Notes: a model not told the origin generated them from the letters alone. A stretch of 64,000 nucleotides of DNA from Acidobacteriota bacterium (GCA_013289855.1 JABCZD010000002.1:310001-374000); one strand, 5' to 3'. Shown: positions 17,379-26,075, counted from the first letter of the stretch. Translations and numbers: made by a program.

Positions 17379-17616
17379 GCCGCGCCCACTTCTTCGCTAC
17401 CCGCTGCACCTCCGCATCCGAAGCAAACTCCCCCCGTTCGGCCTCCGCTAAACCTTTCTGGATCGCCGCAATCTGCCAGGCATTCGACTCCACATACTCC
17501 CGGATCGCCTCCGCCGCCAAAAACGAGCGCGAGCGCCGCGTAGCCGCCGCCAATTTATCCAGCCTTTCTCGCAACCCCGCATCCATCCGCAACGTAACAA
17601 TTTTTTCTTGAGCCAT
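17368..17616 (-). CDS. CopG/ribbon-helix-helix antitoxin
   Basis: 82 residues. The N-terminal KIVTLRMDAGLRERLDKLAAATRRSRSFLAAEAIREYV is a ribbon-helix-helix DNA-binding fold: a beta strand that enters the major groove, then two helices. The C-terminal tail (IQKGLAEAERGEFASDAEVQRVAKKW) is the usual toxin-wrapping segment. It should neutralise the ParE-like toxin encoded next (11-bp overlap) and repress its own operon by binding a palindrome upstream. The toxin-antitoxin assignment rests on both proteins and on gene order. Confidence 0.88.
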   Translation of the reverse strand: MAQEKIVTLRMDAGLRERLDKLAAATRRSRSFLAAEAIREYVESNAWQIAAIQKGLAEAERGEFASDAEVQRVAKKWARRAR

Positions 17617-17646
17617 AAAGTCCTTCGGACATCATATCGACTACAC

Positions 17647-17675
17647 TCGCATACATTGTATACATTTGGTGCCGC
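17647..17675 (-). promoter_or_regulatory. Candidate operator of the CopG/ParE operon
   Basis: A perfect TGTATACA palindrome (17657-17664) sits about 40 bp upstream of the antitoxin start. On the minus strand, direct repeats ATGTATACA and ATGTATGCG adjoin each other. Size and position fit an RHH autoregulatory site; the binding itself is inference. Confidence 0.4.
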
Positions 17676-17839
17676 ATTGGGAATTCCATTTTGTTGATGA
17701 CTTCCGGAATCGTTCTCTTGTGGGGTTGAGGGGTCTCACCGCAAAATCAAAATGCCGGCACATCATGGAACAAAGGAGGAAAAATCGCCGGGACAAAAAT
17801 CCGGCCGCTACAAAATCAACCGCGACAAACAAATACAAA

Positions 17840-19258
17840 TCAACGGCCGCCATGCTTTAGCGCCGGCAAATTAAACGTTGGCGTGATCTCTTTGCGCTTG
17901 GGCCAGTCGTGATAGGTGTGGCACTCGAAGCAGCGCGATTCGGCGTGATCCGGCCCTGGCGCGTGGCACGTTTGGCAGGTCGCGATTCCCGGCATCATTA
18001 CATCCGTGTTCAGCGTGCTGGTCAGCGCTTGCGTGTGGCAGCTTATGCAGGTAAACCCCGTGTGTGCTTGATGATCAAATTTCGCGTGCGGCATCCACTT
18101 GACGGTGGTATTCGCCGCGGCCACCACGGGCAACACGCTTGGCGCGGTGGGCACCGCCGCGTTAACCGAAGCTCCGCCCACCGAAAGTACATGGCATTGA
18201 ATACACGTCTTGCGCCACAGCAATTGCTCGGCATCCGCGGTGCGTTCCGCAACCCACTGCGCTGGCGTCAGTATGCGGACCTCCGGTTGCGGAGCTTTTC
18301 CCGCCAGGTCGCGGCTCGGGTCGCGCACCACGCGCACGTCGCCGGGGTGCGCGGCAATATATTGCGTGAACTTGGTGACCAGGAACGCGTGGACCACTTC
18401 TGGTTTGTCGTGCGGCACGCCTTCATCAAAGTGTTTGTCGAACGTCAGCAGATGGCAGGAAGCACACGCGGTGGCAAATTTCACCGGCGCCATCAGTTCA
18501 CGCCCGCTGCTCAGATCATGCGGCGGCAGCGATTCTTGTTTGACCGGCAAGAGTTCATCGCTGGCTTTGTACGTGGTGCTCGCGGCGACATATTTCGCAT
18601 CGCCATAAGTCATATCCGCGGGCGCGGCCGCCGGCCGGTGACAATTGCCGCATTGCAGCTGCACCAGCGGGCCAGTCGGTCCGCGCCGGATCAATTTCAT
18701 GTGCAACGCGTGATTCAGCTTGATGGTTCCGGGATCCGCGGGCTTGCTGCCGCCCTGCGCACGCACCACGGCAAATTCCGGATGCCCGTCGGAAAAACTG
18801 AGAATGGCGTTGGCATAATTCAACGTGCCGCCATTGGCTTTCAAGTCCGAATGACACTGCGAACAATTTTCATTGCTCGCAGCTAGTAAATTGATTCTGC
18901 CGCGATGCTCGTTGTGGCACTGCGCGCAGGCCACTTGCTTGGTGGCGACGTGATGATGAATTGGTCCGTCGTGGCAACTGAGGCAGGCGCTGTCTTCGGC
19001 TTTTTGCGAAAAGACTCCGGCTTTTTGTACGTGGCAAGCCGCGCAATCATTCGCGAGCACCGCGTGAGCTTCCGCCATGCGTCCACTGCTGTAAACGCTA
19101 GTGTTTTTCGCGAGTACCAACCAGGCAATCCACGCCAGCGCGAGGGCCGGCAAGAGGATGCTCAGTCCCAGCTTGGCGCGCTTCAGCGGCGTCGGCCGCT
19201 TGAAATAATTCAAGTCGATGCGCTGCGCCAGTTTTTTCGTTGTGCGTGTGCGTGCCAC
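17840..19258 (-). CDS. Membrane-anchored decahaem c-type cytochrome
   Basis: 472 residues with exactly ten CxxCH haem-binding motifs (CAACH, CLSCH, CAQCH, CSQCH, CGNCH, CASCH, CIQCH, CISCH, CQTCH, CFECH). One N-terminal hydrophobic helix (residues ~30-48, LSILLPALALAWIAWLVLA) follows a basic cytosolic start, so the haem domain should face the periplasm, anchored to the inner membrane. Motifs cluster as four at the N-terminal end, two in the middle and four at the C-terminal end, with many free His as distal ligands. It is the last gene of the NADH/Fe-S/cytochrome b operon, 34 bp after the cytochrome b-like gene, and is the likely final electron carrier. The acceptor beyond it is unknown. Confidence 0.9.
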   Translation of the reverse strand: MARTRTTKKLAQRIDLNYFKRPTPLKRAKLGLSILLPALALAWIAWLVLAKNTSVYSSGRMAEAHAVLANDCAACHVQKAGVFSQKAEDSACLSCHDGPIHHHVATKQVACAQCHNEHRGRINLLAASNENCSQCHSDLKANGGTLNYANAILSFSDGHPEFAVVRAQGGSKPADPGTIKLNHALHMKLIRRGPTGPLVQLQCGNCHRPAAAPADMTYGDAKYVAASTTYKASDELLPVKQESLPPHDLSSGRELMAPVKFATACASCHLLTFDKHFDEGVPHDKPEVVHAFLVTKFTQYIAAHPGDVRVVRDPSRDLAGKAPQPEVRILTPAQWVAERTADAEQLLWRKTCIQCHVLSVGGASVNAAVPTAPSVLPVVAAANTTVKWMPHAKFDHQAHTGFTCISCHTQALTSTLNTDVMMPGIATCQTCHAPGPDHAESRCFECHTYHDWPKRKEITPTFNLPALKHGGR

Positions 19259-19292
19259 TTTTTTTTCAAAAACTCCGTGCTACAGCACCGAT

Positions 19293-20276
19293 CTAATAGC
19301 GCAGCGCCATCACCGCGTGCATGGCCCCCAGCAAAATCAACGCCAGCGAAAGTGGAATGTGGAACAGCAGCCAATAGTGCATCCAGTGATGCAGCTGCTC
19401 CTGCTTGCGCAGTTGCCGCGCTTCATCACAGATATCTTCCAGATCGGCGAGCGCGCTGTGCGCCACCGCCGGCAACATGGTACGCACGCCGGTAAACGCC
19501 AGCTTGGCTTTGTCCGGCCGACTCAGCGCCTGTCCTCGCTCACCGGGACGCTCCAGGAAAGGGCGCATCTCGTTTACATAAAAAGAACGCAACGGAGCGC
19601 TTTCTTCTTCCGTGAGTAAAATAATTTCCGGCGCCGCAGCCACTGCCGTGCTCGTGCTGGCGACGATTGCTGGTGCCACCATCCCGCGCGCGCCGGCCGC
19701 CGCGGCCAAGGGACGCATGGCGGTAAATCCGCCGGCACGTTGCGCCTCTTCCGTCTGGCCGTGCGACAAGCCCAGCGGCCCGCAAACCGATTCCACGTCA
19801 CGATCCGCTTCTTCGCGCAGCAACGTGCGCACGTTGCCGATTTCGTCGTAAATCGTTTCCAGCGGTGCGTCCGTGGTCATAGTGCGCGGCAAATAATTCT
19901 GCAGCACCGCGCCAAACAATCCGCTACCCACTGTGGCGATCAGCATCCACATCAACACTTGCGTCATGATGCCGCCGAAGTGGAAAGCCCCATGAAACAG
20001 GATCATCGGCAGGCTTAGGAGCCCCAGCCACAGATGACCGCGCATCCAGGCTTGCGCGCGACCCAGCCGCCACACCGGCACGCGCTTGCGTGCGCCCAGC
20101 AACGCCGCAAAAATCATGAAGCCGAAGCCGGTGATGCCGAAGAACAGTCCCACAACGCTGCCGCCGCTCGGCGCCGGCGTTGCACTCAACGCATAAATGA
20201 CATACCCCACCGTCGACGCAGCGAAAATAATCAGCGAAGCAAACGCCCAGCCGCGTTGGGTCTTGTCCATGTGCAT
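19293..20276 (-). CDS. Cytochrome b-like integral membrane protein
   Basis: 327 residues. Three or four hydrophobic helices lie in the first 130 residues and one more at the C-terminus, separated by a soluble loop of ~150 residues. Histidines stand in helix positions suited to haem b: RGHLWLGLLSLP and LFHGAFHFGG in the N-terminal bundle, HHWMHYWLLFHIPLSLAL and GAMHAVMAL in the last helix. This resembles di-haem cytochrome b subunits of respiratory oxidoreductases or ferric-reductase-like proteins, though I cannot place it in one family. It starts 1 bp after the stop of the Fe-S/cNMP gene, so translation is coupled. Expected to move electrons from the cytosolic Fe-S protein across or into the membrane. 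Confidence 0.7.
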   Translation of the reverse strand: MHMDKTQRGWAFASLIIFAASTVGYVIYALSATPAPSGGSVVGLFFGITGFGFMIFAALLGARKRVPVWRLGRAQAWMRGHLWLGLLSLPMILFHGAFHFGGIMTQVLMWMLIATVGSGLFGAVLQNYLPRTMTTDAPLETIYDEIGNVRTLLREEADRDVESVCGPLGLSHGQTEEAQRAGGFTAMRPLAAAAGARGMVAPAIVASTSTAVAAAPEIILLTEEESAPLRSFYVNEMRPFLERPGERGQALSRPDKAKLAFTGVRTMLPAVAHSALADLEDICDEARQLRKQEQLHHWMHYWLLFHIPLSLALILLGAMHAVMALRY

Positions 20277-20277
20277 A

Positions 20278-22449
20278 TTATTTTGTAGACCCCTGCCCCA
20301 GCATCTCGGAGAAAAATGTCTTGGGATCGACGCGATGCGCCGCGTCGTGCGGGCACGCGTATACGCAGCTCGGTTCCTTTAAATGCGTGCACAGATCACA
20401 GGAAGTGGCTTTTTGCTTGATGGCGGCCTTCTTGCGCCCGGCGTGTTCGGGATCATCCACGATCACTTCAAAGGGATGCAAATTAATATTTCCGTACGGG
20501 CAATTCCGCGCGCACAGTCCGCAACCGATGCACCAATCCTCGATAATCACTTCCAGCGAATTGCGCCGGCGAATCGAGCCCACCGGGCAGCCCACCATAC
20601 AAAGCGGATCGCGGCACTGCCGGCAACTTGTCGCTACCAGATATTGATCGAAGCGCAGTCCGTCACGCACCAACCGCGTCACGCCGTCGTGCGCATCGGC
20701 GCAGGCATTGACGCAGGCGTCGCAGCGCGTGCAATTTTCGAGATCCAGCACCAGCAAACTTTGCGCTTCCATCAGCCCTTGCGACAGGAACTGATCGATG
20801 GGCACGGTCTGCAGCATCTGCATGCGCTGCTGATTGGCTTGCTGACGTTCTTCGGCCACCGCGGCTAGTCCGGCGCGCACGGTGGGGAAGCGTTCGATCA
20901 TCTGGCGGAAGTCGTCGCCGGAAATGCGCACCACTTCCACGTGATCCAGCGCGGTGCACGTGGCCGTGCGCACGCCGCCGCCAAGCAATCCGATTTCGCC
21001 AAAATAGTCGCCGCGCGAAAGATACGCCAGCACCAGTTCGCCGCCGGGATAATTCTCGGAAATCTTCACGAAGCCGATGCGCACCAGATAAAAACAGTCC
21101 GCCGGATCGCCTTGCCGCGTGATCATTTGCCCTGGCGAGAAGCGTTGCAGCTCGACGCTCTCCTTCAAATGCTCGATGAAATCCGGGGCCAGGTCCGCGA
21201 ACATCGGCACGCCGCGCAAATGATTTTCCAGCGCCCGCCGCCGGTAATTGGCATCGATCTGCGCGCGGAACGATTTGTTTTTCAGCATGATGTCCAAAAC
21301 GTTGCGAAGCATTTCGTACGCCACCACGTCGGACACCGCGCGCACCGTCGCCGAGCGCGGATAAAAATTCATACACGTCATTTCGCCAAAAAGATCGCCG
21401 GCGCCCAGCTCCGCCACCGGACTGCCGTAATTCAAATCCACGCTGGCATCGATTGGAATAGTGCGGTCGCGACGCTCTTCGTCGCGCTTGTCTTCCGTGC
21501 GCGAAACCAGCGAACTAGTCAGCTTCTTGAAAAATCCCTTCGCGCCGCCGTCCGTTTTGACGTGCGCAATCGGCGTGGAGATGGAAACCTGCGCGCGCCC
21601 TTCCAAAATGTAAAACGCCGTGGACCCGAAATCGCCTTCCTTGCAAATCAATTCGCCCGCGCGGAATTTCCGCTTCACGATCGCGCCGGTATTCAATTCC
21701 AAAAATGTACCGGAGACGCCTTTGAAGACGGGAATCTGCAAAAGCTCTTCGGCGTCGAACACCTGCGCATCTGTCGTCTTGGCAATGGCCGTACCCACCA
21801 CGCCGCGATTGGTCAACGCACCAGTGGGGCAGGAAACCATGCACTCGCCGCAGGAAATACACGTGGATTCGCCCATCGGCGAATTCAGGTCAAACGCAAT
21901 TCCCGCGGAATAACCCTTGCCCATGCGGCCCAGCACGAAATTGTTTTTAATCTCATCGCACCCGCGTATGCAGCGGTCGCACAAGATGCACGCATCGTGA
22001 TCCACGGCGATGGCCAGCGACGATTCATCCCGCCCGCGCGCTACGCTGCGTTTCGCAAACCGCGCCTGCTTGATCCCCGCCGCGTGCGCTTGCGTTTCCA
22101 GTTCGCAATCGCCCGAATGCTGCTGCCGCGCGCATGGCGTGGGGTGGTCGGACATCAACAGCTCCAGCACCGTCTTGCGCGCGCTCAAAACCTTGTCGGA
22201 ATTCGTGACCACCTTCATTCCGGGATCAACGGGCCGCACACACGCCGCCGATAGCACGCGTCCGCCCGCTTCCACCAGGCACAGCCGGCACACGCCCACC
22301 GGCGTTTCATTCTGCAAATGGCACAGTGTAGGAATGGTGACGCCGTTCATGCGCGCCGCGTCAAACACGCTGGTCCCGGCCGGCACGCGCACCGGCTTGC
22401 CGTCAATGACCAGGTCCACCAGTCCCGGAGGAGTAGCAGTGGTAGCCAT
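20278..22449 (-). CDS. Multi-domain Fe-S protein with two cyclic-nucleotide-binding domains
   Basis: 723 residues. Residues 1-~85 are a NuoG/HydA-type [2Fe-2S] domain (LCHLQNETPVGVCRLC, AACVRP). Next is a His-Cys segment (HPTPCARQQHSGDCELE) in which one of the usual three Cys is missing, and a paired 4Fe-4S domain (CILCDRCIRGCDE, CISCGECMVSCP). Two CRP-like cNMP domains follow (~235-400, 405-525), each with an FGE...R(S/T)AT phosphate-binding cassette. The C-terminal ~150 residues are a DmsB/HybA-like set of four Cys clusters (CTRCDACVNAC, CRQCRDPLCMVGCP, CIGCGLCARNCP, CDLCTHLKEPSCVYACP). It should wire electrons from NuoEF to the cytochrome b protein, possibly gated by a cyclic nucleotide or another ligand (inference). 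Confidence 0.88.
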   Translation of the reverse strand: MATTATPPGLVDLVIDGKPVRVPAGTSVFDAARMNGVTIPTLCHLQNETPVGVCRLCLVEAGGRVLSAACVRPVDPGMKVVTNSDKVLSARKTVLELLMSDHPTPCARQQHSGDCELETQAHAAGIKQARFAKRSVARGRDESSLAIAVDHDACILCDRCIRGCDEIKNNFVLGRMGKGYSAGIAFDLNSPMGESTCISCGECMVSCPTGALTNRGVVGTAIAKTTDAQVFDAEELLQIPVFKGVSGTFLELNTGAIVKRKFRAGELICKEGDFGSTAFYILEGRAQVSISTPIAHVKTDGGAKGFFKKLTSSLVSRTEDKRDEERRDRTIPIDASVDLNYGSPVAELGAGDLFGEMTCMNFYPRSATVRAVSDVVAYEMLRNVLDIMLKNKSFRAQIDANYRRRALENHLRGVPMFADLAPDFIEHLKESVELQRFSPGQMITRQGDPADCFYLVRIGFVKISENYPGGELVLAYLSRGDYFGEIGLLGGGVRTATCTALDHVEVVRISGDDFRQMIERFPTVRAGLAAVAEERQQANQQRMQMLQTVPIDQFLSQGLMEAQSLLVLDLENCTRCDACVNACADAHDGVTRLVRDGLRFDQYLVATSCRQCRDPLCMVGCPVGSIRRRNSLEVIIEDWCIGCGLCARNCPYGNINLHPFEVIVDDPEHAGRKKAAIKQKATSCDLCTHLKEPSCVYACPHDAAHRVDPKTFFSEMLGQGSTK

Positions 22450-22480
22450 AATTAATCAGCCGTCCGCAGCAAAAAAGTTT

Positions 22481-24211
22481 TCATGGTCGAATCCCCACGC
22501 GATTCGCTTCTCCGGCTCGCACCGCCGGCGAAAAACAGATCCCGCTGGGACACTTGCCTTGCAAAACGTGCGCATCCACTTCCGCGCGAAAATGTTTCAG
22601 CACCGATTGAATCGGTGCGGGCACAATCTGCCCCAGCCCGCAGATGGACGCCAGCCCCATCGCCGCGGAGAGCTCATCGAGCAGCGCCAGGTCCGCGCGA
22701 TATTGCGGCTCGGTCAGCCCCCCCTGCGTCCAGCGCACCAGCAAATCCGTCATCTTCTGCGAGCCCACGCGGCACGGCACGCACTTGCCGCACGATTCGT
22801 TGCGGTAAAAGCGCACCGCGTTCAAAGCCATGTCCAGCATGCAAGTGGTGTCGTCGCACACCACAATCGCGCCCGACCCCAGCATCGACCCCGCATCGGC
22901 CAGCGCTTTGAAATCCAGCCGGACGTCCACCATTGACGCCGGCAAATATCCCGACGACGGCCCGGACGGCGCAAACGCCTTGAGCGTCCGCCCGCCGCGA
23001 ATTCCGCCCGCATGCGTGAACAGCACTTCCCGCATGGTCGTGCCCATCGGCACCTCAAACACTCCTGGATTCACCACTTGTCCGCTGACTCCCACAAATT
23101 TCCATCCGCGCGAGCCGCCCTGCCCCTGCGACTTAAACCACTCCACGCCGCGCGCCAGAATCTGCGGCACGTTCACAAAGGTCTCCACGTTATTCAGCAC
23201 CGTGGGCTTGTGAAACAATCCTTCGGCCACCGGAAACGGCGGCTTGTTGCGCGGCTCCGCGCGATGTCCCTCGATGGCTTCAATCAACGCCGTCTCTTCC
23301 CCGCAAATATATCCGCCGGGGCTCACAAAAATCTGCAAATCAAAATCCAGCCCGCTGTTCAGAATATTCTTTCCCAGCAATCCCATCTGATAGCAGCGCC
23401 GCAGTTCCTCGCCCAAAATCTCTTCCTGCAGGTGATATTCGTGCCGGATATACAAAATGCCAATTTTCGCGCCGCTCACGATTCCGGCAATCGCCATACC
23501 TTCGATCAGCAAGTGCGGCAGATGCGTCATGATGAAGCGATCTTTGATCGTTCCCGGCTCGCTTTCATCAGCGTTGCACACCACGTACTTCGGCGTGGCC
23601 GGTTCTCGCCGCACCAAATCCCATTTCATGCTGGTCGGAAATCCCGCCCCGCCCATGCCGCGCAGCTCCGATTCTTTCAGCAGCGCCAGCACGCCTGCAA
23701 AGTCTTTTGTGTGCGTCAGCGCGCGGAACACGCCGTACTTTTCGCCCACGCCGGTGCCATCCACGTAAGGATCGGAAGCGCAAGCCACGCGCGGAACATG
23801 CGGATGCTCTTCATGTACCGTGTCCCCGCGCAACGCCGACCGCGCAATCTGCTCCGCGCGATCCGCCGTCACCTCCGTAAATATCTGATCGTTGATCGCC
23901 ACCGCCGGCGCCAGATCGCATCGCCCCAGGCACGATACATCGCGAATCTGCACCGCCTCCGCCGGCGCTCCGGCAAACCGTCGCTCCAGATCCGCGCGCA
24001 ATTCCGGCGCGCCATTCAAGTGGCAGCTCATATCCACGCACACCCGTACTTCGGCTTTGGGCGGCACCACTAGATGAAAATGTGGATAAAAACTCGCCAC
24101 GCTGTGGATTTGATACAGCGGCATCTGTGTACGCGCGGACAAACTCTCCAGCTCCGCCTTAGGCAGAAAGCCGTGCCGTAGTTGTATCGCGCGCAGATCG
24201 TCGAAGATCAC
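22481..24211 (-). CDS. NuoE-NuoF fusion, NADH-oxidising flavoprotein
   Basis: 576 residues. The first ~130 are a thioredoxin-like [2Fe-2S] NuoE domain (Cys pairs VCVDMSC and SCLGRC). The rest is NuoF: the NADH site GMGGAGFPTSMKW, FMN-site motifs CNADESEPGTIKDR and GGYICGEETALIEAIEG, an SLBB-like segment, and the terminal 4Fe-4S ligands CGKCVPCR and ICGLG. Such fusions occur in NAD-linked hydrogenases and formate dehydrogenases as well as complex I-like modules; no hydrogenase or formate dehydrogenase catalytic subunit is present here. It leads the operon, 31 bp ahead of the Fe-S/cNMP gene, and should pass electrons between NADH and that protein. Confidence 0.92.
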   Translation of the reverse strand: MIFDDLRAIQLRHGFLPKAELESLSARTQMPLYQIHSVASFYPHFHLVVPPKAEVRVCVDMSCHLNGAPELRADLERRFAGAPAEAVQIRDVSCLGRCDLAPAVAINDQIFTEVTADRAEQIARSALRGDTVHEEHPHVPRVACASDPYVDGTGVGEKYGVFRALTHTKDFAGVLALLKESELRGMGGAGFPTSMKWDLVRREPATPKYVVCNADESEPGTIKDRFIMTHLPHLLIEGMAIAGIVSGAKIGILYIRHEYHLQEEILGEELRRCYQMGLLGKNILNSGLDFDLQIFVSPGGYICGEETALIEAIEGHRAEPRNKPPFPVAEGLFHKPTVLNNVETFVNVPQILARGVEWFKSQGQGGSRGWKFVGVSGQVVNPGVFEVPMGTTMREVLFTHAGGIRGGRTLKAFAPSGPSSGYLPASMVDVRLDFKALADAGSMLGSGAIVVCDDTTCMLDMALNAVRFYRNESCGKCVPCRVGSQKMTDLLVRWTQGGLTEPQYRADLALLDELSAAMGLASICGLGQIVPAPIQSVLKHFRAEVDAHVLQGKCPSGICFSPAVRAGEANRVGIRP

Positions 24212-24617
24212 GGGGCCAGTCTCGTTTTGAATAGCGCGCGCAGTTTACCGCTACGCGCCCTGCCTAAGGGAGAGTTAAATCCCCTGCATACTACTGTCGG
24301 TCTGGAAAACTGTAAAGCAAACCTTTTGCGATTCTTCGGCCGGCCCGCGCCGGCCGCCTTTTACCTGGAAACTCTAGCCCCTCCCGGGCCGCCATGGCAC
24401 ATCCCATGCCAAGCTTAGCGCCCATTCTCAAATCCCCAATTTCCCCCAAATCCCCTACAGACAAAACCGTATCCCCTTTTTCGCCGTGCCCCCATTAAAA
24501 TACGCAACTGGAAGAACCTCGGCCACGTTTCATAGCAAAACTCCGCCACTCGATCCGCGCCCGTCAGTCACGCGCTGTACCGGGCATAAAAAGGATGAGC
24601 TGGCAAAAGGATGCAAA
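24212..24617. other. Intergenic region, 406 bp, with a 7-bp hairpin
   Basis: Divergent promoter region between the NuoEF operon (minus) and the WxxGxW gene (plus). A perfect inverted repeat CGGCCGG-cccgcg-CCGGCCG (24337-24356) is followed by CCTTTT and could terminate or attenuate plus-strand transcription. No gene seen; an in-frame extension of the downstream gene to 24486 is unlikely because ATG 24618 starts at the signal peptide. Confidence 0.4.
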
Positions 24618-25736
24618 ATGCGCACTGCAGTTGCGATTCGTTCGTTGCTGTTTTCTTTAGTGCTGCTGGCATTGTCCCAAGTTTCCTTCGGACAAGTCGC
24701 CGTCGGCATTTCCGTCGGCTTCGGCCCACCCGCAATCCCCGTCTACGAGCAGCCCATTTGCCCCGCGGACGGTTACCTCTGGACCCCTGGCTACTGGGCC
24801 TACGATGATGTCGACGGCTACTATTGGGTTCCGGGCACCTGGATCGAACCGCCCGAGGTTGGCTTCCTCTGGACTCCCGGCTATTGGGGCTGGGGCGGCA
24901 GCGCCTTCTTCTTCCATGAAGGCTATTGGGGACCCCACGTCGGTTTCTACGGCGGCATCAATTACGGCTTCGGCTACGGCGGCGTCGGATATGATGGCGG
25001 TCGCTGGGAAGGCGGCCACTTCTCCTACAACACTTACGTCAACCACGTGAACACCACTATCATCCACAACACTTACAACACCCGCGTCACCGTCGTGAAC
25101 AATCACGTCAGCTACAACGGCGGCGCCGGTGGCGTGGAAGCCCGCGAATCCGAGCAAGAGCGCTCCTACGCCAGCGAACGCCACGTTGGACCGGTAGCCG
25201 CTCAGACCCAGCACTACGAGGCCGCCCGCGGCAATCCCGAATTGCGCGCCTCCGCCAACCATGGCAAGCCGCCCATCGCCGCCACCGCTCGGCCCGGCGA
25301 ATTCCATAACAACGTGGTACCCGCCAAAAACGCCGGTGGCACATACAACGCGCCTCCGGCCAATGCCGCTCACGGCAACGAAGCGCGTCCGGCAACTGCC
25401 GCTTCCAATCCGGGCCACGCCAATGAAGTGCAGGAGCACAAGTACACCGCGCCCAACAGCGGCAACGACGCCACCGACAAAAAATACCAACAGCAACAAG
25501 ACAAGCTAGCGGCCAAGCAAAACCAGGAGCACCAAAAGCTCCAGCAGCAGCAAGAAAAAGAACACCAGCAAGCCGCCCAGAAAAACTACAACGACCAGCA
25601 AAAACAACAAATGGAACAGCGCCACACCCAGCAAACCCAACAACTCGAGCAAAAGCACACCACCCAACAGCAGCAAATGCAGCAGCACCAGGCCCCCGCC
25701 TCGCATCCCCCGTCAGGAGGCGGCAAGCCCCACTAA
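24618..25736 (+). CDS. Secreted WxxGxW (YXWV) repeat protein with Gln-rich tail
   Basis: 372 residues from ATG 24618. The signal peptide (to about residue 26, QVSFGQ) is followed by WxxGxW-type repeats (LWTPGYWAY, YWVPGTWIEPP, LWTPGYWGWGG, GYWGPHVGFYGG), then a Gly/Tyr/Asn-rich segment with NTTIIHNTYNTRVTVVNNHV. The last ~110 residues are almost entirely Gln, His, Lys and Glu and should form a long helix or disordered brush. Related proteins are abundant in Acidobacteria and some Proteobacteria, but their role is unknown. The composition suggests a surface or periplasmic structural protein. A GC-rich hairpin after the stop probably terminates it. Confidence 0.85.
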   Translation: MRTAVAIRSLLFSLVLLALSQVSFGQVAVGISVGFGPPAIPVYEQPICPADGYLWTPGYWAYDDVDGYYWVPGTWIEPPEVGFLWTPGYWGWGGSAFFFHEGYWGPHVGFYGGINYGFGYGGVGYDGGRWEGGHFSYNTYVNHVNTTIIHNTYNTRVTVVNNHVSYNGGAGGVEARESEQERSYASERHVGPVAAQTQHYEAARGNPELRASANHGKPPIAATARPGEFHNNVVPAKNAGGTYNAPPANAAHGNEARPATAASNPGHANEVQEHKYTAPNSGNDATDKKYQQQQDKLAAKQNQEHQKLQQQQEKEHQQAAQKNYNDQQKQQMEQRHTQQTQQLEQKHTTQQQQMQQHQAPASHPPSGGGKPH

Positions 25737-25762
25737 CCGAGTTGACGTGAGTTGGTATCGCC

Positions 25763-25802
25763 GGAGGGAGGCAGCCTCACTGACGTGAAGCCGCCTCCCT
25801 CC
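25763..25802 (+). terminator. Hairpin after the WxxGxW gene
   Basis: A perfect 10-bp inverted repeat, GGAGGGAGGC (25763-25772) and GCCTCCCTCC (25793-25802), lies 26 bp past the stop. There is no T-run, so it may act as an mRNA 3' stabiliser or factor-dependent terminator. Confidence 0.5.
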
Positions 25803-25881
25803 ATAACGAACGGGCCACGCAGTCGCCAAATCCAGCGACCACGTGGTCCGTTCAGTTTTCGCCCGTTCCGTTTTTGCTTAT

Positions 25882-26075
25882 GTAGGTGCCGATCTTCAGA
25901 TCGGCCTGGCAGGTTTCTGACAGCCTCTTCGTTGCGCTGTCGTAGCCTGCCGTTGTAGCGACGCCCTTTCAGGGCGTCACCGTTTTGCTGGCCTCGTCCA
26001 TCTCTCCGCTAACCTTTTCTCCACCTCTGGCAGCCCGTCTCCTGACTTTAGTAGCACAGGCACTCCTGCCTGTGC
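25882..26075 (+). repeat. Cluster of GTAG-type REP-like hairpins
   Basis: Three short palindromes, each preceded by GTAG, lie within 200 bp: GCCGATC-TTCA-GATCGGC (25888-25905), GACGCCCT-TTC-AGGGCGTC (25960-25978) and GCACAGGCA-CTCC-TGCCTGTGC (26054-26075). Stem sequences differ while the GTAG head and short pyrimidine-rich loops are kept. They lie in the 850-bp gap between the WxxGxW and c554 genes, which holds no convincing gene. A further imperfect hairpin spans about 25807-25855. Confidence 0.7.

Noticed and set aside
17641..17853. 70-codon minus-strand frame between the antitoxin and cytochrome genes
   Set aside because: No ribosome site; Phe/Arg/Cys-rich composition unlike real genes here; it also covers the likely operator.
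20941..22254. 437-codon plus-strand frame opposite the Fe-S/cNMP gene
   Set aside because: His/Arg/Ala-rich shadow product. All Cys clusters and sensor motifs are on the minus strand.
23012..24073. 353-codon plus-strand frame opposite the NuoEF gene
   Set aside because: Shadow frame without a start context; the minus strand codes a complete NuoE-NuoF.
25506..25706. Minus-strand Leu-rich frame looking like a transmembrane protein
   Set aside because: It is the reverse reading of the Gln-rich (CAG/CAA) tail of the WxxGxW protein.
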